A stretch of 54,306 bases of DNA from Trichinella spiralis. Taxonomy: Eukaryota; Nematoda; Enoplea; Trichinellida; Trichinellidae. Both the position numbers and the translations under genes were made by a program. The notes below the pieces were generated by a model. The model saw only the letters and a program-made list of their open reading frames with translations, was not told where the DNA came from and did no database searches. Positions within the stretch are counted from its first letter, which is position 1. Every line of letters starts with the position of its first letter. Location of the stretch: NCBI GenBank assembly GCA_000181795.3, contig CM012954.1, positions 731,626 through 785,931 of the forward strand, in the 5' to 3' direction. Of this stretch, positions 34,931 to 48,280 are shown piece after piece.

Positions 34931-37900
34931 TTGGTGTAGAGAAGAAAAGAAAAAGAAAACGGAAAAGTTTTTTCTTTCTCGGACAACAGCCGAGTTACAA
35001 AATTTATCATTCAAAACTCGGAAAATTCTGCTGTTTATGCTTTAAAAAACAAAAAACAACTTTCTCTCCGTCTATTAATATTCTGAACATTTGTCCTATT
35101 TATATTGTGGTTCATTTGTTTTTTTTCCTTTAAATTTTTCTTTCATCCTTGTATTGCTTGCTGCATGAGAGCAAAATTCATTTCATCTCTGTGGTGTTCG
35201 AACACACGTGAAATGGGCAAAATTTGCATCTTTGCCGTTTTGTCTTCGTTTCGATCAATTTCGCTTCTTCATTTCTGTTTTCATCTTTTGGCAATATTCC
35301 AAAAAAACATTATGCAAATTATAATAATAAACGACGAGAAAAGAGAAAGTAAAAAATGAAAGAAAGCAGTATGAATTTCTATACAATCCGATCAATGTTT
35401 TCAACTTTCTTCTTTTTCTCTGTCTTTGCAGTCAATGTTTGACCCGGTACGACCGGATTTTTTGACACTGGTTAAAAAGCGTATTACAAAAAGAAAAGTT
35501 CAGTCTGGGTCAGTGGGTTAATTGATTGATATAATAAAGCTAATTTGAAAAAACTGTTTGACCGATCTATTTATAGTCGAAAGTTAACTTATGAATAATG
35601 CATACATATAAATATATATTTTTTTCTTTTTTAAAATATTATTTGTTTCTTTTTCGATTGCTTGATCAATGATACATTTATGCAGTTGCAAGTCGTTTTT
35701 CACTTTGTTCAGACAAGCTAGAAGAAGAGTGATGGTTGAAATGACCGATTAGTTGCCAACTTGCACAGAACTAAAAAAAAACTGAAAATTATGATTTCTT
35801 TTTTATTTGAAATTTTATATTTTTTGATTTAAATTTATTAATTTTTTTTCAACAACAACAAAGCTGTTTTGTTCAGTTATCAAAGAAGATGAAGCAGAAA
35901 AAACTGCTCCTGCTGCTGCTGCTGCTGCTAATGCTATTGTTGTTGCTATTGCTACTACTTCTGCTTCTAGTGGTGATGTTGCACAGTGAAGAACGTACGT
36001 ATGTACGTTGCACAGTGTTTTTTCTTTGAAAACAAAAAGTGATCAGTTCAATTCTTGACAACTGAACAAACAGAGAAAGTCAAACGGTAGTTCTGTTGTT
36101 TAATAATTAATTAATGCCGACAAAAATTCACTTATTTGACCGTGAATCATCATCTACACGAAATTATTTACAAAAATTATCAATTCAATTCAACGCGTAC
36201 AACTTTATCATCATTTATACTTTAATTAGGTCAAATTTGAAAAAAACCATCCTTCGGACTTAATTAATTGTAAGCAAACAGTTTACTGTAAATGTTTTAC
36301 AGTTTTGCAAAAAGTTTGTTTTGTAAAAATTTCTACATTTGATGCAATTTTACGTTCCACTATATTTATTTTGCACTTTTTGCTGTATGATTTCAAAATT
36401 TTTTTAATTAATAATAAGAATGTTGAAGAAAAAAAGAACAGTTCCATTAGAATAAGTAAGTTGGCAATTTTTATTTTTTCATATCGTTTTTTGAGATTAG
36501 AGTTCGATGATAATATTTGCAGTGCAGAGGACTAAAAATAAATGTGAAATTGACAATATTTGATTGCATTTACAAAATGTGTAGCAGTTGAAGTTTGGCG
36601 AAGTGACAGCTAAAACCTGACTTCAGGTGGCTCATCAATCATTCAAACAAAATGAAACATTTCCCTATTATTACTATTCTTTGTTACTATTATCATTGCA
36701 ATTGCACTGTTTGTTGCTGATGATTACCGACAAGCTCTTGAAATAAACACACAAAATCATAAGTGATTCACTATTAGGCGAAATGAAAAGTATTAATAAT
36801 TTTCAAGTGTTTAATTTCGAATCAATAATAATTGCATAATTTGCTTTCAAAATTGTTTTTTGTGTTTTCTTGCCAGTGTTTTCCAATTGTCGCTTGTGAT
36901 TTTTTTTAAATTCAAATTGTTGAGAGCATTGAAGAGAAAACATATACATAACGTCTAGAATTTGAATGTTAATCTCAATATCTTTGATTAATCTTGAACA
37001 TTGATGTATATATATATATTTATTTATTCTACGATAAAATTGCATATTATCTCGGAATGTCGTCTTCAAATGCAATGAAGATCATCACATTTGTTGCTTG
37101 TCGAACGTTGCTATCACATTAAATGCCGCTTAAGTGGTTTGAACATGACATCAGAGAGCATCGCAAATATAAATCAGTTTTTGGTCGATTTTTTTCTCTT
37201 CTAGATTTGAGAAAAGATCATCATCATTATCATCTTCATCTTTTTCTTCTTCTTCTTCTTTTGGCTGACAAAGTTGCATGACACTTGTTTCGAATATTAA
37301 ATTCTTTTCTCATCAGCATCATCATCATTACAACATTGGAATAAAGCTCAAGAATAACATAATAACAAATTTGATTATTAATTAGAAATGATAAAGCTAA
37401 ATAAACATTAGAAGAAAAACTTTAAAAAAGCACAATTAATTTTAAATTTATGGTGCAAAAGTTGAAAATTTGTTTAGAATAAGAGGGCTGTTGAGCAATT
37501 TTCAACTGGATATTTTAGTAACGAGTGTAGGAAAAAATTTTTTAAAGCATAATAACAATAAAAAAAATAGAACTAAGCTGTCAGCTAAGCAAATTGATAA
37601 TCCCCCGATGACACTTTGTCATTTCAGCTGTCAAACATGTAGTTTCAATTAGGCGAAAAAAATTTAACAAAAAAAGAACCATATCACTAGAGACCAATGG
37701 GAAATATTTTTTTGGATTGCTTATTTTTTCACTTGCTATTTCTATTGTCCACTGCTTGCTTGAAATTGCAAAGCATAGTTCGAGGAGAAAAAATGAAGAA
37801 GCCAAGCCAAGAAGCACAGGGTGAGTTTTGTGTTGCGCATACAAACAAACGGCTATTTTATCTGCTTCAAGTGCATGTATATACGTATGGTTTAGCTCTG

Positions 37901-38626
37901 AACGACCTTCGCCGCCGGTAGATACGTTTCAAGTAGTCATTTCTTATTGACTGTGTTCAATAATCTTCTGTTCTACTCTCCATATTGATTGGTAAGTGCG
38001 TTTATTTTCTTTTATTATCAGTTTTTTCTTTTTCACCAAAAGTTCATCCAGAATAGCATTTTCAAGTGAATCATCATCGTCACCCTCTATTGTCGGTCTG
38101 TGTTTATTCAGCAAGAATAGCCGCATGAGTTCTGTTTACCAATCGTCTGAGTCATATTCAATTTTAACAAAAGAAAAAAAGAGGTGCTGTTCACATGGGA
38201 TATTTTTTTTTGCACATTGCCAATTTTTTGGATGTTGAAAAACTTTATTCTCTCCCAACAATCTTGCAAAGCAATTTGTAAATGATTTATTGAACATTTC
38301 AAACGATATGATTTTTTTAATTTCCATTTTATGATCACTTCCATCAAGCAGGGTAATAATTGCAAGTCGACAGTAGAACCTTCAATTGTTACCACTGTAA
38401 TGTTGATTGAATCACGTTTCCATTTCTGGTTTTTTTCTTGCGTTTTCACAAGTTTAAATGACACCGCGATTTTTTTCTCTATTCATTCAAACATTTCATC
38501 GACCATGCTTTTCCACTTTTACAAATTTAAATGAAGATTATATTCCAATTACATTCGTGATGATGATGATGTATACCGAACAGTAGAGTTTATTTTCAAC
38601 GAATTATTAGTAATTAATGCTTGAAT
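34931..38626. other. Long intergenic stretch with simple repeats
   Basis: I recognise no gene in this 3.7 kb. Simple tracts include CTG/GCT at about 35906-35930, CTTCTT at 37228-37261 and CATCAT near 37215 and 37315. Minus-strand frames at 37944-38126 and 38108-38464 adjoin each other, and another frame at 38136-38327 ends KIEYDSDDW. They look mildly protein-like, but I could not join them by splicing or name them. Confidence 0.4.
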
Positions 38627-40000
38627 TTATCGATCAAACAAAGTGCTGATGTTTTTAAAAGAAATATTCGCCGAACCGCGCTTAGCTGTCTTCGGATTAT
38701 TCAAACCTGGCTTCCAACCCGCAATGTAGAGCACTTGGAAAGTAGCCGGCAAGATATCATCTTTACCGTACATTTCCTTCAAAAACAAAACTTTTGATAT
38801 ATATTTTTCAAATTTGAAAAAATTTCTTTTTAATTTCCTACAATTATCTCTTTCAATCCTTTAACTACTATAATACAGTAACATCATACAGTAAGCCGCA
38901 AAAATAAAATTCAATTATGCACGAATAAGTCAATTAAGTATGTTGTAAAATTAATGAATGAGTTAAACCATGAAATTAATAATTAATTTAAAATTTGCAC
39001 AAATTACCCGATAGATTGAATCAGCGGCGTAAAGTACATCTCGACGCAAGGTTTTCGCTCTAAGCCAACTTGCGTTGCTTTCTGCCATTCCTCGGAACTC
39101 GTACATCAAAGCAAACATATCTGGATAATTGACAACAATATTATCCACGTCAACAGTTATTAATATAAAGCCTGCTTTTTGGAGCAATGCCATCAAATCT
39201 TCAGCCTGTTTCGAAACAGAACAAAAGAAATTTCCATTTCATCACAATTGGTAAGTAGTAATTGTGAACAAACAAACTGCAGATACTTTGATCAGTGGAG
39301 ATAGATGAGCAGCCATACCTCCAGTACGCTCCATTTCGGCAAGTTGTAATGAACAGCGCAACTCGTACAATGTATTTCCGCCCAGTATCGCACCAAGAAA
39401 TAGACCATCCGGAAGCAGCGATTGGTATATTCTACGGAAGACACCTGGAAAAATGCTTACTGCATCAAATAAAAAAAGAAATGAAGCGAAAAATAACAGA
39501 AAATTAATGCCTGGCAAGTCGTTTATCCAGTGCAAGGATGATGCTGATAAAATGAGATCGACAGAGCTATCTTTCAAAGGCAACATCTCCTCGTCTGCCC
39601 GATATTTCAGTGTTGGCACTTCTTTGGAAACCTTGGCTCCAGTGATCATCTCTAAACTGATATCGCTTTGCAAAAGCACACCAATATGCTCCTGGAAAAG
39701 CTAGAGCAATGTGCTTAAATGAAAAGCAAAAAAAAGCATCATCACTTTGTAAAGGTGCTCAGCAATATGTCCAATTCCACAACCCAAATCAACAGCAACA
39801 GTGAACATTCTTTTGACGTCGTAAATTCGATCTGTCAGTCTATAAGCAATCTCCTTGTTTAAATACTGAAATACATCCAAATTATCTTGGCATGCTGCCC
39901 AGTCTCTTTGACATCGCTTAAGCGATCGGTCGAAAACGTTGAAATTGGTCAAATTTCTCCGCAAGTGGTGGATGTTAAACAAACGTAAAATGTTTCGCAT
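38627..40000 (-). CDS. NDUFAF5: NDUFAF5, mitochondrial complex I assembly methyltransferase
   Basis: A SAM-dependent enzyme of the mitochondrial matrix that hydroxylates an arginine of complex I subunit NDUFS7 early in assembly. Five exons: 40000-39746, 39700-39511, 39444-39287, 39205-39008 and 38776-38627, 316 aa (human 345). The N-terminus MRNILRLFNIHHLRRNL is a plausible import sequence. FDRSLKR follows, then the SAM motif VDLGCGIGHIAEHL, ADEEMLPLKDSSVDLI, SLHWINDLPG, LPDGLFLGAILGG and NTLYELRCSLQLAE (identical in human), VNYPDMFALM and KRGSANISF. Intron 2 (66 nt) has a GC donor and is stop-free in frame, so it reads through if unspliced. An acceptor-like ATTCAG is 6 nt before the ATG. It lies 137 bp downstream of FARS2. 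Confidence 0.95.
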
Positions 40001-40137
40001 GTAGAGCTGAATATTTTCTTATTTTGATTTCTTTATGTATATATATAAGTTAGTCAATAATAATTGAAAAAATAGACATGAATGTATACAGTTGTGACCG
40101 TAAAGCATACCAACAGGACGACGCAATTTATTTATTA

Positions 40138-41855
40138 TTAACGTACAATCACTCCTAGTTCTTTATGAGCATTTTCTGCAATAGCTGAGTGAATTACGTT
40201 GACTTCTTCCTGAGTAAGTGTTCTTTCCATGTGTCGATAAGTAATACTGAAAGGGAAATTTTTTTTCACACATCATTTTGCTAAATGAACATGTCAAATT
40301 AGTGCTACCGATAGCAGATACTTTTCTTTTTCGTTTTCGGATGCACAAATTCATCAATGCGATTCACTTGCTCAACAACATCTCCACCGACACTTCGAAC
40401 CAAATCATAAAAATCCGTATCTGAAAACGAATTCGAATCTGCCAACCAAAATGATATATCGTTGCTGCACTGTGGATATCGGCTGATCGGCTTGAAAAAT
40501 ATTGGTAATTTTTCTAATGATAAACGAACAACAACAACAACAACAACAATACTTTAAACTTTATATTTGCATTGTAATCTGCAACGGAAAATTGCGACAG
40601 AATGCCACTGTCTTTGCTCCAGAAAATGCGTATGTCTGGAATTTCAAACAACTGCATTGCTAAACGTTCCAAACCTATCCCGAATGCCCAACCCACAAGA
40701 TCACCAGTACCTGCTGAAATGGTAATTGTTTTAGATTGTGGTGAAAATTTGTTAATGAAAGTTGAGAAAACATACCGTTTTCTAAAATTTTCTGCTCGAT
40801 CACTCCGCATCCTAGAATTTCGATCCAATTATCGCGGTATAAAATTTCCAACTCCCACGAAGGATGTGTAAATGGAAAGTAAGCTTTCACCCATCGCATC
40901 TGCACTTCTGAAAACAAGCACGGTGTTTTTCCAATCATGAGGCAAAAAATTATTCAAAATTGTTCTTACTTTTCCCTTCTGCTGAAAGCAAATAAGTAAC
41001 CATACTTTCCAGGCATTGTTTCAAATGTTTGCTAACCAATGTTACGCATTCCAACGTGTGAGTTTCTTGTTTTTCATAATTTCGAATACCTTTTTCAAAT
41101 AAATCACAGTGATCAACGATATCGGGTTGAAATAGCTGAACAATAAATAATTCCCCACGGTTGTTGAAATAACACATTAAAAACGCCAAAAACATACTTG
41201 ATAATCAGCAAACAAATGAACACCTTCAAGCTGATGAAAGCATGGATAATGATTACGATCTACTTGATCTCGACGGTATACATCACCAACAATCAAAAAA
41301 TGACGAAGCCCAGAAGCTATCAATTCGTTCTGATGAGCGCTGGTGTGAGTTCTGAAATTTTTGACATCTACATCATAGTTAAGAAAACGACATTCAACTG
41401 AAGCTGATGAAGCTACAAAAACAACTTGAACAATCAGAAAGAACACTGTTCAATGTTTAAAACCAAAATAAAAATCAGGCATACCGCAAAAGCTGGTGTG
41501 AATTTAAGTAATAAGTGTCCGAAGGTGACCGGCAGATGTGGTCACTTGGTACAAGTAAACTGTCAAAATTCTGCCACTTGGATACTATTGGATCAAAGTT
41601 GTCGAATGTTGCATAAAGTGAGCGACCAGTGGAAGTTTTGTAATTTAAATTGAAATAATCAAAAATTCTACGTTTCAAAATATACAACGGAGAATCAGGG
41701 CTGCGGTGCAATTTTCTTCCTACGAGAGCCAGTATTGACTGTTTAACATTTGTGAATGAATCCACGCAGAATTCTGGCGAACAGTTTTGCTCGAGCAAAC
41801 TGCTGCTCAAACAGAACTGTTTGTATGCATTTTTGATATATCTTCTATTAAACAT
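40138..41855 (-). CDS. FARS2: FARS2, mitochondrial phenylalanyl-tRNA synthetase
   Basis: A monomeric class II synthetase that charges mitochondrial tRNA-Phe. Seven exons: 41855-41485, 41351-41198, 41135-40970, 40907-40776, 40713-40553, 40490-40309 and 40246-40138, 424 aa (human 451). Seen directly: [10 protein letters not shown], motif 2 [15 protein letters not shown] with [37 protein letters not shown], motif 3 [13 protein letters not shown] and [11 protein letters not shown]. The C-terminal FDX-ACB anticodon-binding domain follows ([45 protein letters not shown]). The start region is weakly conserved, as usual for a mitochondrial import sequence. The stop is 137 bp before the NDUFAF5 start on the same strand, a spacing typical of nematode operons. 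A (CAA)n tract sits in intron 5. Confidence 0.97.
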
Positions 41856-42744
41856 TTCAGTTGTTTGTTGTACCAGACAAACTTATATACAATAATTTCA
41901 TGAAAATAGTACCTACAACAGAATTTAGAACACATTGACAACTAACTTCTATTTAAATAAAAATTTCAAAAAGTTAATTAATGATTAAACACCGATTATG
42001 TATAATAACAATAACAAAACGTTTTTATAATTTACATTTTATGAAGCATTCAAGGAAACTAAAAGATCATCAATGCTTCACTTCCAATACTCAGTATTCA
42101 ATAAAAGGCATGTAATGAATAATAAAATTTAAAAACAAATTAGCTTTACTATATTAGCATTTAGCTTTGAATGGAAACCAATCACTCATGAAATTTCAAA
42201 CTTACACATATTAAAATGCTGAATTGTATTATTGTGATTTTCAAGTTTTTGCAGTACATCTTTTGTGAAATTCCACAAACTTACCGTTCATGTAATGTTA
42301 ATGGAATGCTTTGTAAACATTAAAAAACTTTAAACTATTTTTTAATTTAATTCGGGTTAATCGCATCTTAATATTTTACAAAAAGTAGTGCATCTTATAG
42401 TAGGAAAATTGTTAATTGCAATGAAAGTGGACATTCTTTATGAAGCTATAGAATGAATGATCTTTGCAAATCTAAAATTTTATTACCAATTTGTTTTGGT
42501 GAATCTTTTTGATGCAAGAATGAAAATGGTTTCGGAAGCAAGAAGTTGTTATTTATGTTAATATTATATTAAAAAGCTTTAATTGAATTTTCATTTCTAT
42601 TCAATGTTTTTATTAAATATTGTTGCTAATTTTAAAAATAATCAAGTAATTCTAGACAGCAACAAATTAAACGTGAGTTTCATTGGCATACTGTATTATT
42701 GTAAGCACATAAATAAACGAGTTTAATGAAGTTCTTTTTATATT
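41856..42744. other. Divergent promoter region of FARS2 and RNF146
   Basis: An AT-rich 0.9 kb stretch between two divergently oriented genes. No further gene is seen. It may act as a shared bidirectional promoter region (inference from orientation only). Confidence 0.5.
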
Positions 42745-43651
42745 ATGGAAAGTGAATCTATATCAGTAATGTTGGACGGGGAAAGTTCATCTCAACACTT
42801 ACATTCGAGTGAAGATAACCCTTGTTGCATATGCTATGAAGATGTGCCATTGTATCCTGTTGTGCTACCATGCCAGCATTCTTATTGCTTTTTGTGCATT
42901 AAAGGTAGACTACTTATATTATTATTATAAATATTGGAAAATTTTTTGAAATATAGCATGTTTATAAGGAAGTGTAGTTTGCATGATTTTAATTATAAAC
43001 GGTTTATGAGGAAATAAAGTTCTATTGATATAAACAAATAATCGTTTCGCAGTAGCATTTAATACAGTATTATGATATGTAAAAGAAACGTTATCAGCTT
43101 AAGTATGCTTTTATGATATGTATTATATACTGGATGTTTGATTTGATGTATTCCATTTATTTTACATATATTCGTACGTATAGTGTGCATAATGTTTCAT
43201 AATATCCGTTTTAGGTACCGCATTAAATAACGGGTTTCTTTGTCCTCTGTGTCGTCGGCAGTTTTCAGCAGATTATTTTTTAAAACCAAAATTATTACAA
43301 GATTTGGCGGCGAAACAAAATTCTCACAACAGGGGCGATTTATCGCAGTTATCAGGGCAATCTGAATGGAGTTGGTTTTATGAAGGTCGCAATGGCTGGT
43401 GGCGTTATGACGAGCGTAGTAATGAGTTCATTGAGTTCGCTTATCAGCAAAACAGACAATCTGTAGAAATTGTGATTGCCGGAAAATGTTACATTATTGA
43501 CTTTATGAAGCTACAACAGTCACAGAAGAATAGTCCACATCGGAAACGTAAAATAAAACGAGATTATGCATGTGCGACTTCGAAAGGTATAGCTGGGCTG
43601 TTATTGCCCATCGATGCTGAACAGACAACATCAAATGAAAGAAGCGATTGA
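42745..43651 (+). CDS. RNF146: RNF146 (Iduna), RING-WWE E3 ubiquitin ligase
   Basis: A PAR-directed ubiquitin ligase that targets tankyrase-modified proteins such as axin. Two exons, 42745-42904 and 43215-43651, 198 aa. The RING finger is complete: CCICYED, CQHSYCFLC and CPLCRRQF, with the intron inside the RING just after CIK. The WWE domain follows: WSWFYEGRNGWWRYDERS, whose YEGRNGWWxYDER core matches human RNF146, then IVIAGKCYIIDFMK and RKRKIKRD. The protein is much shorter than the vertebrate form, which has a long disordered C-terminal tail. Here it stops soon after KGIAGLLLP. The ATG is preceded by an AT-rich leader with no obvious acceptor. Confidence 0.95.
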
Positions 43652-45339
43652 AATTTTCACATCTGCCGATAGTGCTTTTTGTAGTTCAACTTTAAATTTA
43701 TTTATTTTGCAAGTGCAAGCTTTCTTTTATTGTTAAAATTTTATTTCGCTTGCCTGTTAATTTATTTACATTCTTATCTAGATAGTAATTATTTGTAACG
43801 CATGACAATTTTAATGTAATTTAACGTTTATAATGATATTGTTCAAGTTTTCTTTTATAACAGTTTTTTCATGAAAAATAATGGAATATGATTATCTGCT
43901 TGTTTTAGTTATTTCTTAGAGCTAGATGTGTGTGATGCTTATTTTTTCAGTTAGTCATCAAATCTTCCAAAATGCATCAATAATAAAGAAAGAAGAAATG
44001 TTTGTATGGCTTATCAATGACGAAGCATATCTCTGCAATCAATTAGACATGTTCTGCACATTTATTAAATTTATGATTTTAGAAGCAAGCGTTTGTCACT
44101 CCATAATTAACTATTCAGCAGTCTTTTGGACGATTATTGTATCAGTGTCCATGAATAAAAAACGCTACACGCTTTAGCTGCTGAATTGAGCTTGTTGGCC
44201 TTCCGCATCTTTACTTCTTGCTTCGATAGTTTAACAAATATTATTCACTGCCAACCATTGGAAATCTGTGTTTTGCAACGTCGACGCCATATCTGTACGC
44301 TACTTTCAGGTATTCATTCTGCATAATATGTGCAATTCTTACCTGATTTTATATGAAACGACGCTGAACATAATCCATTTTGCCTCATTTCATACCGCTC
44401 GAATTTTAACAAAGTAAATTCACATTTGAAATATTCAGCATAGGATAGCATTTGTCAACAAATTTGAATATGAACTTTATAATAATATTTTTATTCTTCC
44501 AAAATATACAAGACAATAAGTAATGGTCGATGTGTTGGTTTTCGATAAGTGTTCTTGTCTGCTACTGTTGTTTAGTTTTATGTAAATCCAAAGTTTGTAT
44601 AAAAATCATCAAAACATTTGGCGGTTGTTATTTCCGTCGTCAGCGATCTTTTATTGATGGTTAACTTGTGTTTATATATAATAAACTTTACTAATCGGTC
44701 AAGTTGAGGTAAGACTCTTTTGCTTTTTTGAGACCGTTCGTAATTACTGTGAAATTACTGGAGATTGGATATTGACTCACAGATGTGATTAACATTTTTT
44801 ATGTAAATTATTGAGCGTTTTCTTGATGTTCAGTAGTTAGTGCAATTTAGTTGTATATAAAGATGCATTAAATTCTTTAATAGAAGAATGAATATGAATT
44901 TTTGAAAAATAGTTGCTTTGCGCATGCGCCATAAGTTGTTTTTAAGATGGCACTAGTGTTCATTTGTGAAAAGAAAAATGTATACAATTCAACATTTGCG
45001 GTTCAAAAAACTTTTTGATTTGTAGCAGATGGTTTTCACGGTTAAAATAACAGTACTCAGTTAATGAACAATGTGAGAAATATGTTCTGTGGTGGTTCTA
45101 CCATTTTGACTACTGATGCGAGCCTATGCTATGCAAATTAATTTTAATAGATTATTCAAATTAACATTGGTTTACCATTGTTATTGTAATTGGCAATGCT
45201 CTGACATGTTCCTTGGTATGAATGTATGTGTACTGCTCGAAATATCTCAGATCCAACGTCTAAATATTTGTTGTAAATAACCGTAAGAAGCAACAGGCTG
45301 ACTTCAGAAAGTCTCTGAATCTCACCTTTTCAGAGATTT
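43652..45339. other. Intergenic between RNF146 and the right inverted-repeat arm
   Basis: I recognise no gene. A frame at 43926-44177 is unsupported. The sequence is AT-rich throughout. Confidence 0.45.
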
Positions 45340-46739
45340 CTATTCATTACTCGAATAACACAAATTATAACAAAACTGTATTATAGAAAACAATGCCCTG
45401 CATAGCATCAGACATTCCGTTGAATGTTCGAATCAGTTGAAGCAACATAATGTGAATTACTAATCCTCAGCGATGTAGCGTAATCAAATGTATCATAATC
45501 ACTCAAACAAGCTTAAGAAAGTTTTACATTAATTTAGTGAAATAAAATAGCATATTAATAATATTTTCCATAATTATATGTGAAATGTAAATGTAGCGTA
45601 TATTATGTAAAATTTTTACACTACTGCAAATTGAAAATTAGTTCATTTGACCTGAAGTAAAGTATTTTGCTATTGGCATAATTTACTTTGTACTACTTTA
45701 CTAATTTCCAATTTCATTGTCAGTTGTTCAATGTATCGTCATGACGGCACGTACTGACCTTCAATTCTCTCTTTCAGTTATCATCAACGATTAAAAGCTA
45801 CGCTATGGTATGTTATTCGCGATATCTATCCAGCATGCGTTCTTACATAACTTGGGAAAAAAATTTCTGTTTTCATTTGCATAAATTTATTAACATGATA
45901 ACTGGAATTGAATGATCGCTTTCTTTTTTTCATTATATATCGTTAGAGATAATTTGATTTTAGATATTCCATTCATGCAATCTATTGAAGGAAACAAACA
46001 ACTAATAAGTACACAATTTTTATATACTCACGTTAAAAAGAAAAGTCACTTTCAAATGTTGATGATTTGAACATTGAAATGTATGTTATCGAGAACAAAA
46101 GAATCGTATGAAGGACAAGCTAACGGTGTGCGACAACCTTATTGGCATTTTCAACGATAAAGGCTAACGGAAACCTTTATATAAGATACGGTACTTTTTG
46201 TTTATTTTATTTCAATTTGTTGAAAGTTGTTGTAATTAAAGTTAATAAATTAACAGAAACAGAAGATAAATTTCAACAATGAGAAGGGATCTATTTTGAT
46301 AAGTAGCTTTATACGGTATCTGGGCAATTGGTTAAAATAGAGCTGAGAATAGATAATGAATGCGTAATTTATTGACACTGAATAATACCGTATTTATATA
46401 ATTTGAAACTTAACTTCCAAGTAATTGAAAGATTTGTCAGTAATTTCTTTAAGATGCTCTTAAAGGATAACTGATTTTAATTTTTTCCTCGACTGGACAT
46501 TTTTAGAAAAAAGGAAATCGAATTATCTAAAATATAGCACAGCGATTAAGCTAAGTGAAATAACGCTGCGTGAGGGTTATTTTTCTGATATGCAAATTAT
46601 TTTTTCATGAAATGCTTATGTTATCAGAACAGAGCGCTTGTTGCTGGATTGTAGTAGAGCTAGATGACCTGCGTTAAGTGTCTTTTATTTGAAATAGTTA
46701 TCGGCTAACGGTGATCGGCGACTGAACAGTGAGACCATT

Positions 46740-48280
46740 ATATGTTTAACTTCTAATAGTAAAGTTCATTTGCATAATGCATCTCTGAAATTTCCACACT
46801 GTCTCATTCATGTCCACCTACTCATTCTATGGCCATGGGATAGCGTGGTGAAAGTTCAACATCATCATTCGGTAAAATATAAGTTTTGTTTAATAACAGA
46901 ACTGATTTTCTATGCATACTATTTATATACCTTCACTAATAGTTGGTGTTGAAATTAATGTGATTTTCTGTTATTATACTTTTTATTGTGAATATTATTA
47001 AGTTCTAAAGGCTGTTGTTTTTTTGCTTTTGCTTTAAATGATTTTCTTCATGGTGTACATGTTCTTTAGGAAAATAAATTCTTTTGATCAGATATTTACG
47101 GCTTTAATACTTTTTTTATGAAATTTATTTTCAGATATATTCCCATGTTTACGACTTGGTTTCAACAATTCAAAATTACAGTAAGTAAGGAATTACTAAT
47201 CTTTTCAATTATTTGAAGAAAATGTTGTTATTTTTAATGATTTTGAGATGCGCTGATTATATATGATAACTTTTATATTATAGATTATCGATCATCATTT
47301 TTATTCGACCAAACATTTTACTTAAATTGTTAATTAATAAGCTGATCACAAAGAAATGCCGTTCTCTCTTCATTTCTTCATCAGAATGGTCACAGCATCA
47401 CGTGATAAACTTTAATCAACACCATCTACGGTTAATAGGTAAATATTGTTTCAATAATAGGTCTATTTTATGCATGCTATTTACATGACTCACAAAATGA
47501 AACTAACGGTTTGAAATAATGGGGTATTTCGTTATCATTTTTCTTATTTATATCATCACACGTTAAATTTCAGATGCTCTCAGTTTCCTCATATTCATAA
47601 TAAGATGTCAACAAAGCTTGAAACTCTCTCATTCGTACGGTAAGTGTTAATAATTTTTATAGCATGCTCAGGTTTCCAGAGTCTAGAATATTACAATTAA
47701 AATGAATTAGCAGAATTTCTGCTAAATATTGCAAACATATTTTAGTTGAATTTCAAATAAAAAAAGATGGAAAACAACTGAGAAAGTGAAGAAAATTAGA
47801 AAATTATGCTCATACGTCCACCAAGCTAATCTGCAACTATGGCATTTATGAAAATTATTGAATGGATAATGATTTGATGCTGAACAACCGTTTAAAAGGT
47901 AAGCGTTTTATGTTTTTACTATGCATATTCTGTTGTTACAATTTAGTAGAATAATAGAATTTTTCATAGATTGCGGTACGGAAAAAATTGTTACATTAAA
48001 AGATGTGACGTATGAAGCACTGCTGAGCTTCCATGATGAAAGTAAGGAATTTCAAGATGATTTCTGAATAGAATGTAAAGAAATTGAAATTTTAGTCTAC
48101 AAAGTCAACCATGTTTGTTCTGAAGATCATTCGTCACTATTGTTTCAGAAAAAATTATACAGACGGTTGGCGGTAAACGATAAAAGGTAAGTAATTTCTT
48201 AATACATGTTTATTGAATTGCGGAACAATTTGAGCGTTCTGAGGAACTCTAGTTGTGGGGAAATGACGTGAAGAACATAG
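46740..48280 (+). other. Serial short exon-like blocks (right arm)
   Basis: At least eight blocks are bounded by good acceptors and donors on the plus strand: one ending 46871, then 47135-47180, 47385-47438, 47574-47639, about 47826-47898, 47970-48041, 48149-48186, and one ending 48280. Blocks are 38-73 nt, and gaps are about 70-250 nt. Donors are close to consensus (GTAAGT, GTAAGC, GTAAGG). The blocks share no open frame, so I read them as a possible noncoding multi-exon transcript, or as the remains of a repeated exon-intron unit. The motif GCTAACGG recurs near 46131, 46165 and 46703. Transcription is not shown. Confidence 0.4.

Noticed and set aside
37944-38464. Overlapping minus-strand frames including one ending KIEYDSDDW
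   Set aside because: The frames could not be joined by plausible splice sites without meeting a stop, and I recognise no family.
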